Assembly: GCF_008923185.1 (NCBI RefSeq)
Contig: NZ_WBMT01000029.1
Location: forward strand, 62,001 to 126,000
DNA from: Actinomadura rudentiformis
Lineage (GTDB): Bacteria > Actinomycetota > Actinomycetes > Streptosporangiales > Streptosporangiaceae
Length of the DNA stretch: 64,000 nucleotides
Reading direction: 5' to 3'
Shown here: piece after piece, positions 1-8,682 of the stretch
Position numbering within the stretch: the stretch's first letter is position 1
How the letters are laid out: every line of letters starts with the position of its first letter
Program-made: the position numbers and the translations under genes
Notes under the pieces: generated by a model
What the model saw: the letters and a program-made list of their open reading frames with translations, nothing else
Databases searched by the model: none
Told to the model about the DNA's origin: nothing

Positions 1-513
1 CATTCTGGTCAGGTTGGGACGGTCTGACGGCCGATCGGGGGCCTCGGGGTCGAGGTGGCCGGCCAGCAGCAGGTGACCGAGCCGGTTCCAGGCGAGCACA
101 TCGGTGCGGTGGTCGGTGAGGACGGCGGCGGCGTTCTCCATGGAGTCGAGGAGCCGGCGCGTGCTCGGGCGTACGGGCGCGGTCCTGGCGCTCCGGCGTG
201 GCCTGGATGGCTCCGGCCGTGCCAGGCGGTGCAGATGAGCCCGCTCTGCGTCCGTCAGCCGCAGTGCGTCAGCCAGGGCTTCCAGCACGGAGGTGGACGC
301 TTGGTGGCTTTGTCCCTGCTCCAACCGCGTGTAGTAGGTGGGGCTGACGCCGGCGAGCTGGGCGAGTTCCTCCCGGCGCAATCCCGGTACCCGGCGCAGG
401 CCATGGTGGGCGATGCCAAGTTCTTCGGGCTTGAGCCCGTTGCGTCTGCTGCGTAGGAAGTCGCCCAGCGTCGTACTGTCCGGCAAGCTCGCGCTGTCCC
501 GCATAAGCATCAT
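1..513 (-). CDS. XRE-family transcriptional regulator, MmyB-like (C-terminus outside window)
   Basis: DNA-binding regulator. The N-terminal helix-turn-helix is clear: LGDFLRSRR, then RREELAQLAGVSPTYYTRLE, the standard HTH_31/XRE signature of actinobacterial MmyB-like proteins. After about residue 110 the start of the MmyB-type ligand-binding domain appears (RRLLDSMENAAAVLTDHRTD, then DVLAWN). The reading frame is still open at base 1, so the C-terminal half is missing. Three in-frame ATG codons cluster at 513, 510 and 504; I take the first. It is divergent from the oxidoreductase at 654, the usual arrangement for this family, in which the regulator controls the neighbouring dehydrogenase. That regulatory link is inferred from family context only. 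Confidence 0.88.
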   Translation of the reverse strand, partial: MMLMRDSASLPDSTTLGDFLRSRRNGLKPEELGIAHHGLRRVPGLRREELAQLAGVSPTYYTRLEQGQSHQASTSVLEALADALRLTDAERAHLHRLARPEPSRPRRSARTAPVRPSTRRLLDSMENAAAVLTDHRTDVLAWNRLGHLLLAGHLDPEAPDRPSDRPNLTRM

Positions 514-653
514 CTTGCCCTGTGCATCGTCGGCAGTGCCTGACCCTGCCGTTGCCAGGCACGTGGTGAGTAGGCATCTCGGGGTGTGGTTGCCGTACGA
601 CCGGCGGTCCAGGCTGAGTTCCGTTGAGGACCCAGCTTTGTATGGAGCAGCCG

Positions 654-1679
654 ATGATGACGTACTGGACGATGACCGCGACCGGTCGCGAGCACCTGAA
701 GCTTGCCCACGGCGATGTCCCCGTCCCGGGCCCGCGAGAGGTTCTGGTGAAGGTGGGCGCAGCGGCACTGAATTTCCGTGACCGTCTGGCCATCGACGAT
801 GGGCTGACGATGGTGTTCCCCGAGACGGGGCCGTTCGTGCCTGGTTCCGACATGGCGGGAACGGTCGTCGCCGTCGGCGCGGCGGTGGAGCGGTGGCAGC
901 CCGGGGATCGAGTGATCTCGGTGAGCCTGCCCGGCTGGATCGACGGATCCGGACCGGGCGACGCGCTGCTGGGCGGTCCCGAGGCGCTCGGCAGCGGCTA
1001 CTTCCCGGGGGTCTTCTCCGAGTACGTCGTCCTGGACCAGGAGTGGGTCGTGTCAGCCCCCGCAAATCTCACCGACGCGGAGGCCAGCGCCCTCCCCATG
1101 GCCGGCCTGACGGCATGGACCGCGCTGGTGGAACGCGGACGGCTGCGCGCTGGCCAGACCGTCCTCGTTCAGGGCACGGGCGGGGTCTCGCTCTTCGGTC
1201 TCCAGATCGCCGCCGCGCACGGCGCCAAGGTGATCGTGACCTCCGGCGACGATGCCAAGCTGGCCCGGGCTGCGGCCTTGGGCGCGGACCACGGAATCAA
1301 CCGGAATTCCCGTGACTGGGTCCAAGCCGTGCATGAGCTCACCGCAGGCCACGGCGCCGATCACATTCTGGAGATCGTCGGCGGAGCGCACCTGGCCCGT
1401 TCGTTGGAGGCTGCGGCCGTCGGCGGACATGTCTCGCTGATCGGCGTCCTGGGAGGCTTCGAGTTCGCGGGCAAGATCTCCGATCTGGCACGCAAGAAGC
1501 TCACCCTCCACGGCATTCAGGTGGGGCACCGGCGTTCCCTGGAGGAGCTCGTCCGTGCCGTCGACCAGGCCGGCATCTCTCCCGTGATCGACACCGCGTA
1601 CCCGCACACCGAACTGCCCGAAGCCTTGGACCATATGACCCGCGGCCCCTTCGGCAAGGTCGTCCTAACGTTCCCCTGA
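654..1679 (+). CDS. NAD(P)-dependent medium-chain dehydrogenase/quinone-reductase-like oxidoreductase
   Basis: MDR-superfamily oxidoreductase, about 341 residues. The N-terminal GroES-like domain contains ALNFRD and GSDMAGTVVAVG. The Rossmann part has VLVQGTGGVSLFGLQIA followed by GAKVIVTS, typical of NADPH binding. The cysteine that binds catalytic zinc in true alcohol dehydrogenases is replaced (NFRD instead of a Cys-containing motif), so a zinc-independent quinone-oxidoreductase or enoyl-reductase type is more likely than a zinc alcohol dehydrogenase. Start choice is open: ATG 642 has GAGGA 11 bases upstream, ATG 654 has GGAG 6 bases upstream and gives the usual family N-terminus. Divergent from the XRE regulator. 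Substrate unknown. Confidence 0.87.
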   Translation: MMTYWTMTATGREHLKLAHGDVPVPGPREVLVKVGAAALNFRDRLAIDDGLTMVFPETGPFVPGSDMAGTVVAVGAAVERWQPGDRVISVSLPGWIDGSGPGDALLGGPEALGSGYFPGVFSEYVVLDQEWVVSAPANLTDAEASALPMAGLTAWTALVERGRLRAGQTVLVQGTGGVSLFGLQIAAAHGAKVIVTSGDDAKLARAAALGADHGINRNSRDWVQAVHELTAGHGADHILEIVGGAHLARSLEAAAVGGHVSLIGVLGGFEFAGKISDLARKKLTLHGIQVGHRRSLEELVRAVDQAGISPVIDTAYPHTELPEALDHMTRGPFGKVVLTFP

Positions 1680-1692
1680 CCCTGCTTGGCCC

Positions 1693-2804
1693 TTAACGCA
1701 GCGCTACCAGACCGGCGCTCGTCCGGACGTAGAGCACGGTTGCGGCATCGAACGCCGACACCGTGCCCGTACGGGACGCGACGTAGACGACCCCGCCGGC
1801 CACCACCGGTGAACCCGCACAAGACCCGAACGGCCGGACCCAGCGCGCACGTCCGGACGCGATGTCACAGCATGCAACCGGGCACTGTCCTCTTCGGGCG
1901 GGACATCCGGAGAACCTCCACCAGGAACACCGCCCCGTCCAGCACCGCCACCCCGGAGTCCACCTCGTTGTCACGATCGAGGTCGGGCAGATGGCTCCAG
2001 ACTTGCTCTCCGGTCCGCGCGGGTCGAGGCCCACGACCTGCGCGGTCCACTCGTCATCCTCACGGCAGGCCGGCACCCACACCCGCCCCTCAGCCAGTAA
2101 CGCGTGCGCCTGAGCGAAGTAGGCGACTTGCTCCTCCTCCCAGTCCTCGTCGTCCTCCTCCTCATCCGCAAGCTCGGCCGGGAAGGTGAGGTCCTCGGGT
2201 CTTACCAAGGTCACGAGCTCTCCGGAGCCCATGTCGAGCATGGCCACGCCGGTGTGGGTGTGGTTGGCCTCGAAGCCGAGGGACGCATAGGCCATCCCGT
2301 CCGCCGAGATCGCCGGGCTCGTCTGCACCCAGCCGGACGCGTCGGTCGAGCGCCACCGCAGCCGCAGATCGGGCAGGTCGAGCGCGCGCACCTCGTTCAA
2401 CGTGTTGAGCAGCAGAAGATCGCCGAACACGGTCGGGGGAGCCGCAGTCATCGAGCGTGCGGACCAACTCGCCGGTACGAACGTCGAAGACCGAACTGTC
2501 CCCGCCAGAGCTCCACGAAGACCCAGGAATTCCAGACGTCAGGCGCCACCATGAAATCGGCGCGGCCATCCCGATAGCCCTCGCCGACCACGCGCCGCCA
2601 CCGCAGCCCGCCGGTCACAGCGTCGAACGCGTAGAGCATCCCGGACACATCAGCGGCGAGAAGCGTGTCACCTGCAAGCACCGGAGAGGCCACCACAGGC
2701 GTATCCGTCCGCGCGACCCAGGCGACCTCCGCCTTATCAGGCACCCCGGAAACCCAATAAACCCCGGTACGCCCGTCATCGCCATAGTGCGGCGTGACCT
2801 CCAT
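1693..2804 (-). pseudogene. Frameshifted PQQ-like beta-propeller protein
   Basis: Remnant of a protein with PQQ/WD-like beta-propeller blades, readable only by switching frame several times. From ATG 2804: VVASPVLAGDTLLAADVSG and MLYAFDAVTGGLRWRR; then, in other frames, SSVFDVRTGELVRTLDD, TVFGDLLLLNTLNEVRALDL, AISADGMAYASLGFEANHTH, EQVWSHLPDLDRDNEVDSGV, and finally SPVVAGGVVYVASRTGTVSA. Repeated V-Y-A-x-D-A-x-T-G motifs mark the blades. At least four frame changes are needed, so this is a decayed gene, or less likely a run of sequencing errors. No signal peptide is visible. The last frame reads WVRPFG before its terminal blade. Function of the intact ancestor unknown. Confidence 0.8.
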
Positions 2805-2940
2805 ACCCCTCCCCAGATGATCACGATGGTGATCAAACCGTACCGAGGAGCGAGTCCACGCGCGGAGAGTGTCCGACCTGAGCGCTATGGTGCGTCTCCA
2901 TGAACACAATTCAGGCTGGCCCTGATGAGACGGCCCAGCT

Positions 2941-3192
2941 GTGAGCCGCTACCGGGGACCCGCCACGCTGATCAGCAGCGACGGAGCCGAGGTCGAGGTC
3001 TATGTCGACCTGCGCACCAAGCAGCGGGAGTGGTCCGGGACCGCGACCATCGGCGACTTCGACGCCACCGGCCTTAACGACCGGACGCTGAGGCTCCCAG
3101 ACGGCCGCGAGGCACAGGTCACGCTCGGCAGTTCGGCAGCCTGGTCTGACGTCATCACGCTGGAGGGAAGTGGTCCGCCGCCCTTCGCCTGA
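2941..3192 (+). CDS. Small hypothetical protein (YRGPATL.. domain)
   Basis: Protein of 83 residues starting at GTG 2941; an in-frame stop at 2926 excludes any earlier start. It begins SRYRGPATLISSDGAEVEV and continues with WSGTATIGDF, a pattern seen in small actinobacterial beta-rich domains of the DUF4873 sort (my recollection, not a search). No signal peptide, membrane segment or cysteine. It lies alone between the divergent decayed beta-propeller gene and the convergent GntR regulator. A 14-codon frame from ATG 2899 ends on top of the GTG and could be an upstream coupled leader. Function unknown. Confidence 0.6.
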   Translation: MSRYRGPATLISSDGAEVEVYVDLRTKQREWSGTATIGDFDATGLNDRTLRLPDGREAQVTLGSSAAWSDVITLEGSGPPPFA

Positions 3193-3382
3193 GCAGACCC
3201 GCAAGTCTGGAGCCCAAGCTCCGCCCGGTTCACCGATCCCGCCGATCGGGCACGTGAAAGGCCGCGGTGGCCGGTCAGCGCGGGGTGATCCAGCCCTCCG
3301 GGATCTGCCCCCTGGGAGTATCGGCCCCAAGGTCAGCTGCGTGCTCGTGCTGAGCTGGGCGAACGTTGAGGCCGCGTGGCCG

Positions 3383-4051
3383 TCAGCTCGAGTCGGTGTT
3401 CGCGGTGACGACGTTGAAGGCGTGCCGGCGGTGGGCGGCGAAGAGTTCGAGGGCGGTCTCCGTGTCGCGGGCGCGTAGCGCTGTGACGAGTTCGCGGTGT
3501 TCGCGCGGAATGTCGGCGAGATAACCCTCGGTGCTGACGTTGATGCGAGTCAGCAGGAACAGGTGGACCTGGCAGCGGATGGACTGCCACGCCTCCACCA
3601 GGCGCCAGTGCCGGGCGGCCTCAAAGACGGCGTCGTGGAAGGCGATGTCCAAACCCACCATCTCGTGCTCGTCCATGGCGCGGTCCATGAGGTCGGCCGT
3701 CTTCTCGATGAACGCAAGGTCCTCGTCAGAGGCGTGGGCCACCACCTGCCGGACGGCGAGATCCTCCAGCGCGCCCCGCAGACTGTCCAGCTCTGCGACG
3801 TCCTCGGACGACAGCGTGGTGACCGTGGTGTTGCGATGCCACTCGCAGTGCACCAGACCTTCGCGCTCCAGGAGCCGCAGCGCCTCACGCACCGGGCCGC
3901 GGCTGACGCCCATCGCCGCCGACAACTCCACCTCCCGCAGCTGCGACCCCAGGCCGTAGGCCCCGCTGAAGATCGCTTCCCGAATGCGGTCGGCGACCTC
4001 GTCGGCCAGCCCCCGGCGGCGCGCGGGGGCCACCGCGGCATGCTCTCTCAT
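3383..4051 (-). CDS. GntR-family regulator, FadR (FCD) subfamily
   Basis: Transcriptional repressor of 222 residues. The N-terminal winged helix (about 10-75) shows LADEVADRIREAIFSGAYG, SQLREVELSAAMGVSRGPVR and EALRLLEREGLV, the classic GntR signature. The C-terminal FCD all-helical ligand domain shows DLAVRQVV, then FHDAVFEAARHWRLVEAW; its D/H residues usually bind a metal that contacts a carboxylic-acid ligand. It is divergent from the VOC gene at 4109; the start codon sits 5 bases from the first of two 14-bp palindromes, so autoregulation and control of the VOC gene are likely. Ligand unknown. Confidence 0.92.
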   Translation of the reverse strand: MREHAAVAPARRRGLADEVADRIREAIFSGAYGLGSQLREVELSAAMGVSRGPVREALRLLEREGLVHCEWHRNTTVTTLSSEDVAELDSLRGALEDLAVRQVVAHASDEDLAFIEKTADLMDRAMDEHEMVGLDIAFHDAVFEAARHWRLVEAWQSIRCQVHLFLLTRINVSTEGYLADIPREHRELVTALRARDTETALELFAAHRRHAFNVVTANTDSS

Positions 4052-4055
4052 ATCT

Positions 4056-4089
4056 CAATGTTAACATTGATGTCGCAATGTCAACATTA
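4056..4089. promoter_or_regulatory. Twin 14-bp palindromic operators between GntR and VOC genes
   Basis: CAATGTTAACATTG (4056-4069) is a perfect 14-bp palindrome. CAATGTCAACATTA (4076-4089) is a near copy. They are exactly 20 bp apart, two helical turns, so two dimers would bind the same face. They fill the gap between the divergent GntR and VOC genes and are the obvious binding sites of the FadR-type regulator. Confidence 0.8.
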
Positions 4090-4108
4090 GTAGGAAGGAC
4101 GTACCTCC

Positions 4109-4528
4109 ATGCCCTCGGTCCCTCGGTTTCACCTGGCCATGCCGGTCGACGACTTGGCCACCGCCCGGCGCTTCTACGGCGAGGTACTCGGCCTTCCCCA
4201 GGGCCGGAGCGCCGATACGTGGGTCGACTGGAACCTGCACGGCCATCAGTTCGTCACGCACCTCGCACCGGTCCGCGCCCAGCGCATCCACAACCCGGTC
4301 GACGGCCACGACGTTCCCGTTCCGCATTTCGGCCTCATCTTGACCATCCCTGAGTTCCACGAACTCGCCGCCCGCCTCCGCGCCGCCGACATCGCGTTCG
4401 TCATCGAGCCATACGTGCGCTTCGAGGGCGAGCCCGGCGAGCAGTGGACGATGTTCCTGCTCGACCCGGCGGGCAACGCCCTGGAGTTCAAAGCGTTCGC
4501 CGACGACTCCCAGGTCTTCGCCACCTGA
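4109..4528 (+). CDS. VOC-family (glyoxalase/bleomycin-resistance) protein
   Basis: Protein of 139 residues with two vicinal-oxygen-chelate beta-alpha-beta-beta-beta modules. It opens with FHLAMPVDDLATARRFYGEV, whose His is a likely metal ligand, then LGLPQGRSADTWVDWNLHGH; the second half has HFGLILTIPEFHELAARL and ends FLLDPAGNALEFKAF, whose Glu is the usual last metal ligand. Family members include glyoxalase I, extradiol dioxygenases and antibiotic-binding proteins; nothing here fixes which. The promoter region holds two palindromes shared with the divergent GntR regulator, suggesting induction by a small acid or toxic metabolite. Confidence 0.88.
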   Translation: MPSVPRFHLAMPVDDLATARRFYGEVLGLPQGRSADTWVDWNLHGHQFVTHLAPVRAQRIHNPVDGHDVPVPHFGLILTIPEFHELAARLRAADIAFVIEPYVRFEGEPGEQWTMFLLDPAGNALEFKAFADDSQVFAT

Positions 4529-4742
4529 CGCCACCGCGCCGGTGCGCGAACGGCCGCATCCGTCATGACGCCGCGCCGATATCCTCCACCGGCAGCGAGA
4601 CGATCTGCGCACCGCAGGGCGGGCCACCTCCTGGTGAACGCGACCCCAGGCCCTCCATGGCCTCCTCCAGCGGCTGCATCACGCTGCCCACCCGATGAGC
4701 GCGTCCAGGAGCCGATGCAACTTCCCTCGAGGGATGGGCTCG

Positions 4743-5300
4743 TCAATCGCGATGCGGTGGCGCGAGAGGCAGGTACGCGGTCAGATGTCCCACGATCCGA
4801 TCGGCCGCGCATGGCAGGTCCCACACGGGTGCCAGCGGCGCGCCCGTAGAGGAGATGAACCATGATTCCCCGTCTGGGCCAGCGCCGACGCTCACGCTGT
4901 CGCCGAACCGGGGGGTGTTCCGCAAGAACACCCGCTGCCGTGCGGGTTCGGCCTGGCCCTCGTGATGACCCCTGGGACGCTCTCTGGGCACCGCACCCAG
5001 CGCCCGAGGCGCGCGGCGGTCGGATATCCCTCGGCGATGAGGTGGTCGCAGGCCGCGCGGACCGTTCCGGCGCGGCCACCCCGAGTTCGGCGGCCAGTCC
5101 GCGGGTGGCGTGGCAGGTGCGTGTCCGGAGTGAGCCTTCCGGCCCGTACGGCGGCGCGCAGTGCCCGCTCGAGCCCGGCCGACGTCCTGCACCCGCATCG
5201 ACCTCCAGGGCAGGTCGAGCCCAAAGTGGGCCAATAATTCGAGGTAAAACCGGATCTTAGAATCGGCTCGATCGTCTCGTAGCGTCGCGGCGGTGACCAT
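4743..5300 (-). pseudogene. Decayed MocR/GntR-type regulator with fused unknown C-terminal piece
   Basis: Remnant readable in three frames. Frame one begins IRFYLELLAHFGLDLPWRSM; frame two has AGLERALRAAVRAGRLTPDT; a third has ATRGLAAELGVA; then RAGTVRAACDHLIAEGYPTA. Together these match the winged helix of MocR-type regulators, in which A-x-x-L-G-V-S and G-T-V-x-x-A-Y-x-x-L-x-A-E-G-Y are hallmarks. No aminotransferase domain follows. The last frame ends with DSVSVGAGPDGESWFISSTG and APVWDLPCAADRIVGHLTAY, which look like another small protein family I do not recognise. It probably once regulated the divergent MFS gene at 5293. Confidence 0.6.
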
Positions 5301-6510
5301 CGACGAGACGCTACGGCGGGGTGCAGGGGTGCGCCGGCTGGCTCGGCTGCTGGCCCTGACCTACGGGCTGACGATCGCCAATCTCTACTACTGCCAGCCG
5401 CTGCTGCCTCGGATGGCCGAGTCGTATCCGATGTCGTCTGCGGTGGTGCATCTGACGACGGCGGGTCAGCTCGGCTACGTGATGGGGCTGGTGCTGGTCG
5501 TGCCGCTCGGCGACATCGTCCGCCGCCGTCGGCTGGTGTGCGTGCTGCTGCTCGTTGAAGCGGCCGCGCTGGCGGCGACTGCGATGGCGCCTACGGTCAC
5601 CGTGCTGCTGGTCGCGGGTGCGGTGATCGGCATGGCGAGTGCGAGCGTGGTGAACGTCCTGGTGGCCTACACCGCCGCGGTCGCCGCCGATCACGAACGC
5701 GGTCGGGTGATCGCGACGGTGGTCGGCGGCGGGCTGATGGGGGTGCTGTTGTCCCGCACGGTCGCCGGGCTCGGGGCAGAGGTCGTCGGATGGCGGGGCG
5801 TCTTCTGGGCCGCCGCCGCGGTGACCTTGCTGCTCTCGGCGGCTCTGCTCGGCATCTTGGCACCGTCCCCGCCAGAGACGTCGATCGGTTACACCCGGCA
5901 GTTGCGTGCCACTGCCCGTCTGCTGCGGACAGAGCCCGTTCTGCGGCGTCGCTCGCTGATCGGCGGCTGCGTCTTCGCGAGCTTCGGTGTCTTCTGGGCG
6001 ACCGTCGCCTTCCTGCTGGCGGGCCCGCCGTACGGGTACGGCGAGGGGCAGATCGGTCTGTTCGCCCTGGTCGGCGTCATCGGAACACTTGCCGCACGGG
6101 TTGCAGGCCGGGCTGCGGACCGGGGGCGCCAGCACGCGGCCACGGGCCTGCTCCTGGCGCTGGGCGTCGCCGCGTTCGTCGCGCTTTCGGCCGGGACGGA
6201 CGAGCTCGCGTGGATCGTCGCCGGGCTTGTGGCGATGGACGTGGCGATCAGCGGCACGCACATGCTGAACCTCAGCGTCGTCCACGGCCTGGTCGACACC
6301 GCCCGTTCCCGCGTCGCCGCGGCGTACATGACCTGCTACACCCTGGGCGGCGTGCTCGGCTCCGCCACGGGCAACGCCGTCTACCGGGTCGGTGGCTGGA
6401 CCGCCGTTTGCGTCCTCGGGGCCGCGTTCATGGCGGCAGGTCTGACAGCATGGGCCTTCGATCACCGGATCAGAGGGATTCTCTGGTCGCGGGGCGGCGG
6501 TGGACGGTGA
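5293..6510 (+). CDS. MFS transporter (12-TM, DHA1-type)
   Basis: Integral membrane exporter of 405 residues from GTG 5293. Hydrophobic segments are spaced as in 12-helix MFS proteins. The first helix carries LTYGLTIANLYYCQPLLPRM, characteristic of a subgroup of drug/metabolite efflux transporters; the loop between helices 2 and 3 has PLGDIVRRRRL, the MFS A-motif. The C-terminal helices contain ISGTHMLNLSVVHGL and AAYMTCYTLGGVLGSATGNA. It is divergent from a broken GntR/MocR regulator and convergent with the amino-acid dehydrogenase; the two coding sequences overlap by 41 bases at their 3' ends. Substrate unknown. Confidence 0.9.
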   Translation: MTIDETLRRGAGVRRLARLLALTYGLTIANLYYCQPLLPRMAESYPMSSAVVHLTTAGQLGYVMGLVLVVPLGDIVRRRRLVCVLLLVEAAALAATAMAPTVTVLLVAGAVIGMASASVVNVLVAYTAAVAADHERGRVIATVVGGGLMGVLLSRTVAGLGAEVVGWRGVFWAAAAVTLLLSAALLGILAPSPPETSIGYTRQLRATARLLRTEPVLRRRSLIGGCVFASFGVFWATVAFLLAGPPYGYGEGQIGLFALVGVIGTLAARVAGRAADRGRQHAATGLLLALGVAAFVALSAGTDELAWIVAGLVAMDVAISGTHMLNLSVVHGLVDTARSRVAAAYMTCYTLGGVLGSATGNAVYRVGGWTAVCVLGAAFMAAGLTAWAFDHRIRGILWSRGGGGR

Positions 6511-7813
6511 GGTCGGCGAAGCGGTCGCTGCGGAACGGCTCAAGGTCGGCCGGACGGCGGTCCGTGGTGATGAAGTCGGCCATCGCCTTGCCGGTCACGG
6601 GGGCGAGGGTGATGCCGAGCATGCCGTGCCCGGTGGCCACGTAGGCGTTGCGGGTGGTGGCGACCCGGTCGAGGACGGGCAGTCCGTCCGGCAGCATGGG
6701 GCGTCCGCCCACCCAGGGATCGTGGATGAGCGCCATCAGTTCGTCCGGCGAGTCGTACCACTGGCCCAGGTAGTCGCGGCTGGCTCGGGCGATCGCCACG
6801 ATGCGGCGCCAGTCGAGCCTCCGGTTGTTGCCGCTCAGTTCCATCGTCCCGGCGATGCGCGTGGTTCCGCCGATGGGGGAGACCGCGACGTGCTTGTCGC
6901 CCAGGTACATCGGGTGGACGGGGGCGGGATCGAGCTTCACCGAAAAGCTGTAGCCCTTCCCCGCCTGCAACGGCAGCCGTACGTCCAGGAGCCGCAAGAG
7001 GTCGGCCGACCAGACCCCTGCGGAGACCACCACTGACGAGCACCTGATGTCGTCCTCGGCCGTACGGACCGCCACCACGCGTCCGCCGGATCTGCGGAAG
7101 CCCCGGACGGCGGTGTGCTCGCTGATCGTCACGCCTTCCTTGCGCAGCCGCTCGGCCAGCGATTCCACGAAGGCGTTCGGGTCGATGACGCCCTCGCCGC
7201 GCACGAGATAGCCGGCGGTCACCTTGCCGCCCACCGCCGGATCCAGTTCGGCCATTTCCGCTGCATTGAGGATCTCGCCGGGCACCTCGTACCCTGTCCC
7301 GGCCATCGCGCGCTGGGTTTCCAGTACGCGGCGGGCCTCTTCCCCTGAGCAGAACGCGTGGAGCAGGCCGGGGCGCGTCAGCGTGGTCGCGACTCCGTCG
7401 TCGGTGAGCTCGGTGAACCGTTCGAACGTGTTCTGCGCGAAGCGGGCGACCGCCGCGTACCCATGGTCGAAGCTCTTGCGGGAGCAGCTCCTCTGGAACA
7501 TCACCAGCCAGCGCAGGAAGGCCAGGGTCGGCTGCGGACGCAGATAGAGCGGCGAGTCGGGCCGCCCGATCGAACGCGCGGCGTGCCAAGTGACCCCGGG
7601 TGCGGGGACCGGAGCGGAATGGCTCAGGCAGACCCACCCCGCATTCCCCCGGGACGAACCGCCGCCGACCGGGCCACGGTCGACGACGTGCACCGGTACG
7701 CCCTGCCGGTGGAGGTGGTAGGCGATGCAGAGGCCGATCGCGCCGCCGCCGATGACGACGACCGGAACGCCGTTGTGTCCGCCGACCTGGTTGTCTCCGG
7801 ACAGGCCGCTCAC
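6470..7813 (-). CDS. FAD-dependent D-amino-acid dehydrogenase-like oxidoreductase (DadA-like)
   Basis: DAO-fold flavoenzyme of 447 residues. The N-terminal FAD-binding motif is VVVIGGGAIGLCIAYHL, followed by VHVVDRGPVGGGSSRGNAGW, the adenine-ribose site of the family. A late motif GRPMLPDGLPVLDRV and GHGMLGITLAPVTGKAMADF complete the flavin site. It would oxidise a D-amino or secondary amine acid to the keto acid. It is the last gene of a four-gene operon with an amino-acid ABC transporter: GTG 7813 overlaps the ATPase stop (GTGA). The context suggests that the imported amino acid is its substrate; which amino acid is unknown. Confidence 0.88.
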   Translation of the reverse strand: MSGLSGDNQVGGHNGVPVVVIGGGAIGLCIAYHLHRQGVPVHVVDRGPVGGGSSRGNAGWVCLSHSAPVPAPGVTWHAARSIGRPDSPLYLRPQPTLAFLRWLVMFQRSCSRKSFDHGYAAVARFAQNTFERFTELTDDGVATTLTRPGLLHAFCSGEEARRVLETQRAMAGTGYEVPGEILNAAEMAELDPAVGGKVTAGYLVRGEGVIDPNAFVESLAERLRKEGVTISEHTAVRGFRRSGGRVVAVRTAEDDIRCSSVVVSAGVWSADLLRLLDVRLPLQAGKGYSFSVKLDPAPVHPMYLGDKHVAVSPIGGTTRIAGTMELSGNNRRLDWRRIVAIARASRDYLGQWYDSPDELMALIHDPWVGGRPMLPDGLPVLDRVATTRNAYVATGHGMLGITLAPVTGKAMADFITTDRRPADLEPFRSDRFADLTVHRRPATRESL

Positions 7814-8682
7814 CGCCCAGAACCCTCGTAGGAGGCCAGGAACGCCTGGGTACGAGCCTCTTGCGGATCGTCCAGGACCTCCTCGGGCGTTCCCTGCTCG
7901 ATGATGCGCCCGCCGTCGAGGAAGGCGATCCGGTCGGAGATCTCCCGCGCGAACGGCACCTCATGGGTCACGATCGCCATCGTCATGCCGTATTCGGCGA
8001 GCCCCCGGATGACACGCAGCACCTCGCGCGTCGACTCCGGGTCCAGCGCCGAGGTCGGCTCGTCGAACAGCAGCACCGCGGGCCGCAGCGCGAGCGCCCG
8101 CGCGATGGCCACCCGTTGCTGCTCGCCCCCCGACATCTGCTCGGGAAAGGCCAGCGCACGGTGGTCCACCCCGACGCGGCGCAGCAGCTGGACGGCCGTC
8201 TCCAGGGCCTGGTCCTCGCTGACCTTGGCGGCCTTCATCTGCGCGAGCACCACGTTCTCGATCGCGGTGAGATGCGGGAACAGGTGGAACCGCTGGAAGA
8301 CCATCCCGACGCGCTGGCGCAGCTCGGCCAGGTCGCGGTAGACCGCCCGGTCACCCGAGAAGACCGGCTCCCCGGCGAGCTCGATCGTCGCCCGGTCGGG
8401 CCGTTCCAGCAGGTTGACGCAGCGCAGCAGGGTGCTCTTCCCGCCGCCGCTGCTGCCGAGAAGGCTGACGATCTCCCCGGCACGGATCTCCAGGTCGATG
8501 TCGTCGAGCACCAGCCGTCCGTCGAACGACTTCGACAGCCCGCTGATCCGCACGACCGCAGGCCCCTCGGGCGGCTCCGTGGACGGCCTTCCAGCTGGGT
8601 CGGCGGCCGTTGCCGGGACGGGATCCGCGGGGACGGCGTCCGCTGGCTTCTCCGGCCCCGATCCGGCCTTCGTGAGTTTCAT
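7810..8682 (-). CDS. Polar amino-acid ABC transporter, ATP-binding subunit
   Basis: Cytoplasmic ATPase of about 290 residues energising amino-acid uptake. Walker A is LLGSSGGGKSTLL, the signature is MSGGEQQRVAIARAL, Walker B is AVLLFDEPTSALDPE, and the H-loop is AIVTHEVPF. The first ~45 residues are a Pro/Ala-rich extension (PADPVPATAADPAGRP) not usual in GlnQ/HisP-type subunits. ATG 8682 overlaps the permease stop (ATGA), showing translational coupling. The frame is open far upstream through the permease and binding-protein genes on another frame; that is a high-GC artefact, and the true start is set by the overlap. Confidence 0.93.
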   Translation of the reverse strand: MKLTKAGSGPEKPADAVPADPVPATAADPAGRPSTEPPEGPAVVRISGLSKSFDGRLVLDDIDLEIRAGEIVSLLGSSGGGKSTLLRCVNLLERPDRATIELAGEPVFSGDRAVYRDLAELRQRVGMVFQRFHLFPHLTAIENVVLAQMKAAKVSEDQALETAVQLLRRVGVDHRALAFPEQMSGGEQQRVAIARALALRPAVLLFDEPTSALDPESTREVLRVIRGLAEYGMTMAIVTHEVPFAREISDRIAFLDGGRIIEQGTPEEVLDDPQEARTQAFLASYEGSGR

